The notes beneath the pieces were generated by a model. The model saw nothing but the letters and a program-made list of their open reading frames with translations. It did no database searches and had not been told where the DNA came from. From contig NZ_LAKD02000049.1 in the NCBI RefSeq assembly GCF_000968685.2, positions 62,001 through 126,000 on the forward strand: a stretch of 64,000 nucleotides of DNA, written 5' to 3'. The translations under genes and the position numbers were made by a program. The DNA is from Streptomyces antioxidans (GTDB lineage: Bacteria > Actinomycetota > Actinomycetes > Streptomycetales > Streptomycetaceae). This document shows positions 62,898 to 64,000 of this stretch, piece by piece; within the stretch, counting starts at the first letter, position 1, and each line of letters opens with the position of its first letter.

Positions 62898-63257
62898 GTG
62901 GCGGGAGAACCGCAGGCCGACTGCCTGTTCTGCAAGATTGTGTCGGGGGAGGTGCCGGCCACCGTCGTCCGTGAGACGGACACCACCGTCGCCTTCCGCG
63001 ACATAAACCCCCAGGCGCCCACCCACGTCCTGGTGATCCCCAAGGCGCACTACCCGGACGCCGCCTCCCTCGCGGCGGCCGACCCGCGGGCCACCGCGGA
63101 TGTGCTGCGCGAGGCGGGCTCGGTCGCGGCGGAGGAGAAGCTGGACGAGACGGGCTACCGCGTGGTGTTCAACACCGGCTCCGGCGCCGGTCAGACCGTC
63201 TTCCACGCGCATGCCCACGTCCTGGGCGGCCGCGGGCTCAACTGGCCCCCCGGATAA
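62898..63257 (+). CDS. HIT family (histidine triad) protein
   Basis: The protein has 119 residues from GTG 62898 (GAGGAG upstream; an earlier GTG at 62871 is in frame). The HIT fold is clear: CLFCKIVSGEVPATVVRETDTTVAFRDINPQAPTHVLVIPKAHYP, and the HAHAHVLGG triad near the end. HINT/PKCI-like HIT proteins hydrolyse nucleoside phosphoramidates. It is 3 bp from the RNase Z start, so probably co-transcribed. Confidence 0.95.
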   Translation: MAGEPQADCLFCKIVSGEVPATVVRETDTTVAFRDINPQAPTHVLVIPKAHYPDAASLAAADPRATADVLREAGSVAAEEKLDETGYRVVFNTGSGAGQTVFHAHAHVLGGRGLNWPPG

Positions 63258-63260
63258 CCC

Positions 63261-64000
63261 TTGTCCGCGCGGGAACTGATCGTCCTCGGCACCGCGAGCC
63301 AGGTGCCGACCCGGCACCGCAACCACAACGGCTATCTGCTGCGCTGGGACGGCGAGGGCCTGCTGTTCGACCCCGGCGAGGGCACCCAGCGCCAGATGCT
63401 GAGGGCCGGGGTCGCCGCCCATGACATCGACCGGATCTGTGTCACCCACTTCCACGGGGACCACTCCCTGGGTCTCGCCGGGGTGATCCAGCGGATCAAC
63501 CTCGACCGGGTGCCGCACCGGGTGACCGCCCACTACCCGGCGAGCGGACAGCGGTTCTTCGAGCGGCTGCGCTACGCGACCGCCTACCGCGAGACGGTGG
63601 CGCTGACCGAGGAGCCGGTCGCCGGTGACGCCGCGGTGCTGGCCCGCACCCCCGCGTACACGCTGGAGGCGGCCAGGCTCTCGCACCCCGTCGAGTCCTA
63701 CGGCTATCGCCTGATCGAACCGGACGGCCGCAGGATGCTGCCCGAACGGCTCGCCGCGCTCGGCGTCCGCGGCCCGGAGATCGGCAGGCTCCAGCGGGAG
63801 CGGGTGCTGGAGACCGAGGGCCGCACGGTGGCGCTCGAGGAGGTCAGCGAGGTGCGCCGGGGGCAGCGCTTCGGGTTCATCATGGACACCCGGCTGTGCG
63901 ACGGCGCCGACGCGCTGGCCCAGGGGTGCGATCTGCTGGTCATCGAGTCGACCTTCCTCGACGAGGACGAGGCCCTGGCCGTCGAGTACGGGCATCTGAC
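63261..64000 (+). CDS. rnz: Ribonuclease Z, N-terminal part (runs off the window)
   Basis: The frame opens at TTG 63261, 3 bp after the HIT stop, and is open to the window end (246 codons). It shows [31 protein letters not shown], the zinc motif [11 protein letters not shown] and LLVIESTFL...AVEYGHLT, all characteristic of RNase Z, which trims tRNA 3' ends. No ATG or GTG precedes the conserved N-terminus, so the TTG start is likely. This matters for tRNAs here, which do not encode CCA. Confidence 0.93.
   Translation, partial: MSARELIVLGTASQVPTRHRNHNGYLLRWDGEGLLFDPGEGTQRQMLRAGVAAHDIDRICVTHFHGDHSLGLAGVIQRINLDRVPHRVTAHYPASGQRFFERLRYATAYRETVALTEEPVAGDAAVLARTPAYTLEAARLSHPVESYGYRLIEPDGRRMLPERLAALGVRGPEIGRLQRERVLETEGRTVALEEVSEVRRGQRFGFIMDTRLCDGADALAQGCDLLVIESTFLDEDEALAVEYGHL

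Overview
The window is a contiguous piece of a high-GC actinomycete chromosome, almost certainly Streptomyces or a close relative. Third codon positions are very G/C rich, GTG starts are common, and the gene order (mreBCD-mrdA-rodA, rne, rplU-rpmA-obg, proB/proA, nadD-LCP-rsfS, leuS, comEA-comEC, holA, rpsT/lepA, hemW, hrcA-dnaJ, rsmE, HIT, RNase Z) is, from memory, the conserved Streptomyces core arrangement. No CRISPR array, transposase, phage block or biosynthetic cluster was seen. The region is ordinary core genome with small variable spots.

Layout. 1-5.3 kb: cell-shape/sporulation cluster (mreB end, mreC, mreD, PBP2, RodA). 5.4-10 kb: a CYTH-CHAD protein, a large radical SAM protein and its DUF2344 partner. 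10.3-17 kb: RNase E/G with very long repetitive arms, then L21, L27 and Obg, closed by a 21-bp bidirectional terminator. 17.1-24.8 kb: a membrane-anchored CDP-glycerol glycerophosphotransferase-like protein, proline synthesis (proB, a conserved unknown gene, proA) and two tandem paralogous membrane proteins. 24.9-30.3 kb: an M48 protease, two single-TM miniproteins, nadD, an LCP-like protein, rsfS and a histidine phosphatase that apparently starts with CTG. 30.4-34 kb: two identical tRNA-Ala(GGC) genes flank a cassette with an XRE regulator, a drug-efflux-type MFS transporter and two small Zn-ribbon proteins. 34-45.9 kb: leuS behind a Leu-rich leader peptide and terminator, a membrane coiled-coil protein, DegV, ComEA/ComEC, DUF899 and MOSC proteins, and holA. 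46-54 kb: rpsT, lepA, an acyl-CoA ligase and an RsbU/SpoIIE-type phosphatase. 54.5-64 kb: hemW, DUF3097, a metallo-hydrolase, the CIRCE-controlled hrcA-dnaJ pair, a nitronate monooxygenase, rsmE, a lipoprotein, a HIT protein and the start of RNase Z.

Themes. One theme is envelope growth: MreCD, PBP2 and RodA, plus teichoic-acid-type polymer proteins (the CDP-glycerol transferase and the LCP protein). The other is ribosome and RNA function: RNase E, L21, L27, Obg, RsfS, LeuS, S20, LepA, RsmE, RNase Z and two tRNAs.

Most interesting local signals: (i) a probable attenuator in front of leuS; (ii) the duplicated tRNA-Ala genes, one with a tandem duplication of its 3' end; (iii) an LCP-like protein that appears to lack canonical catalytic residues; (iv) an 81-bp duplication across the dnaJ stop codon; (v) about ten genes whose -10-like box sits 6-7 nt before the start codon, implying leaderless mRNAs; (vi) low-complexity insertions in otherwise conserved enzymes (ProB, RNase E, the PP2C phosphatase). 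Coordinates of starts were chosen by reading; all functional calls are from motif recognition without database searches.
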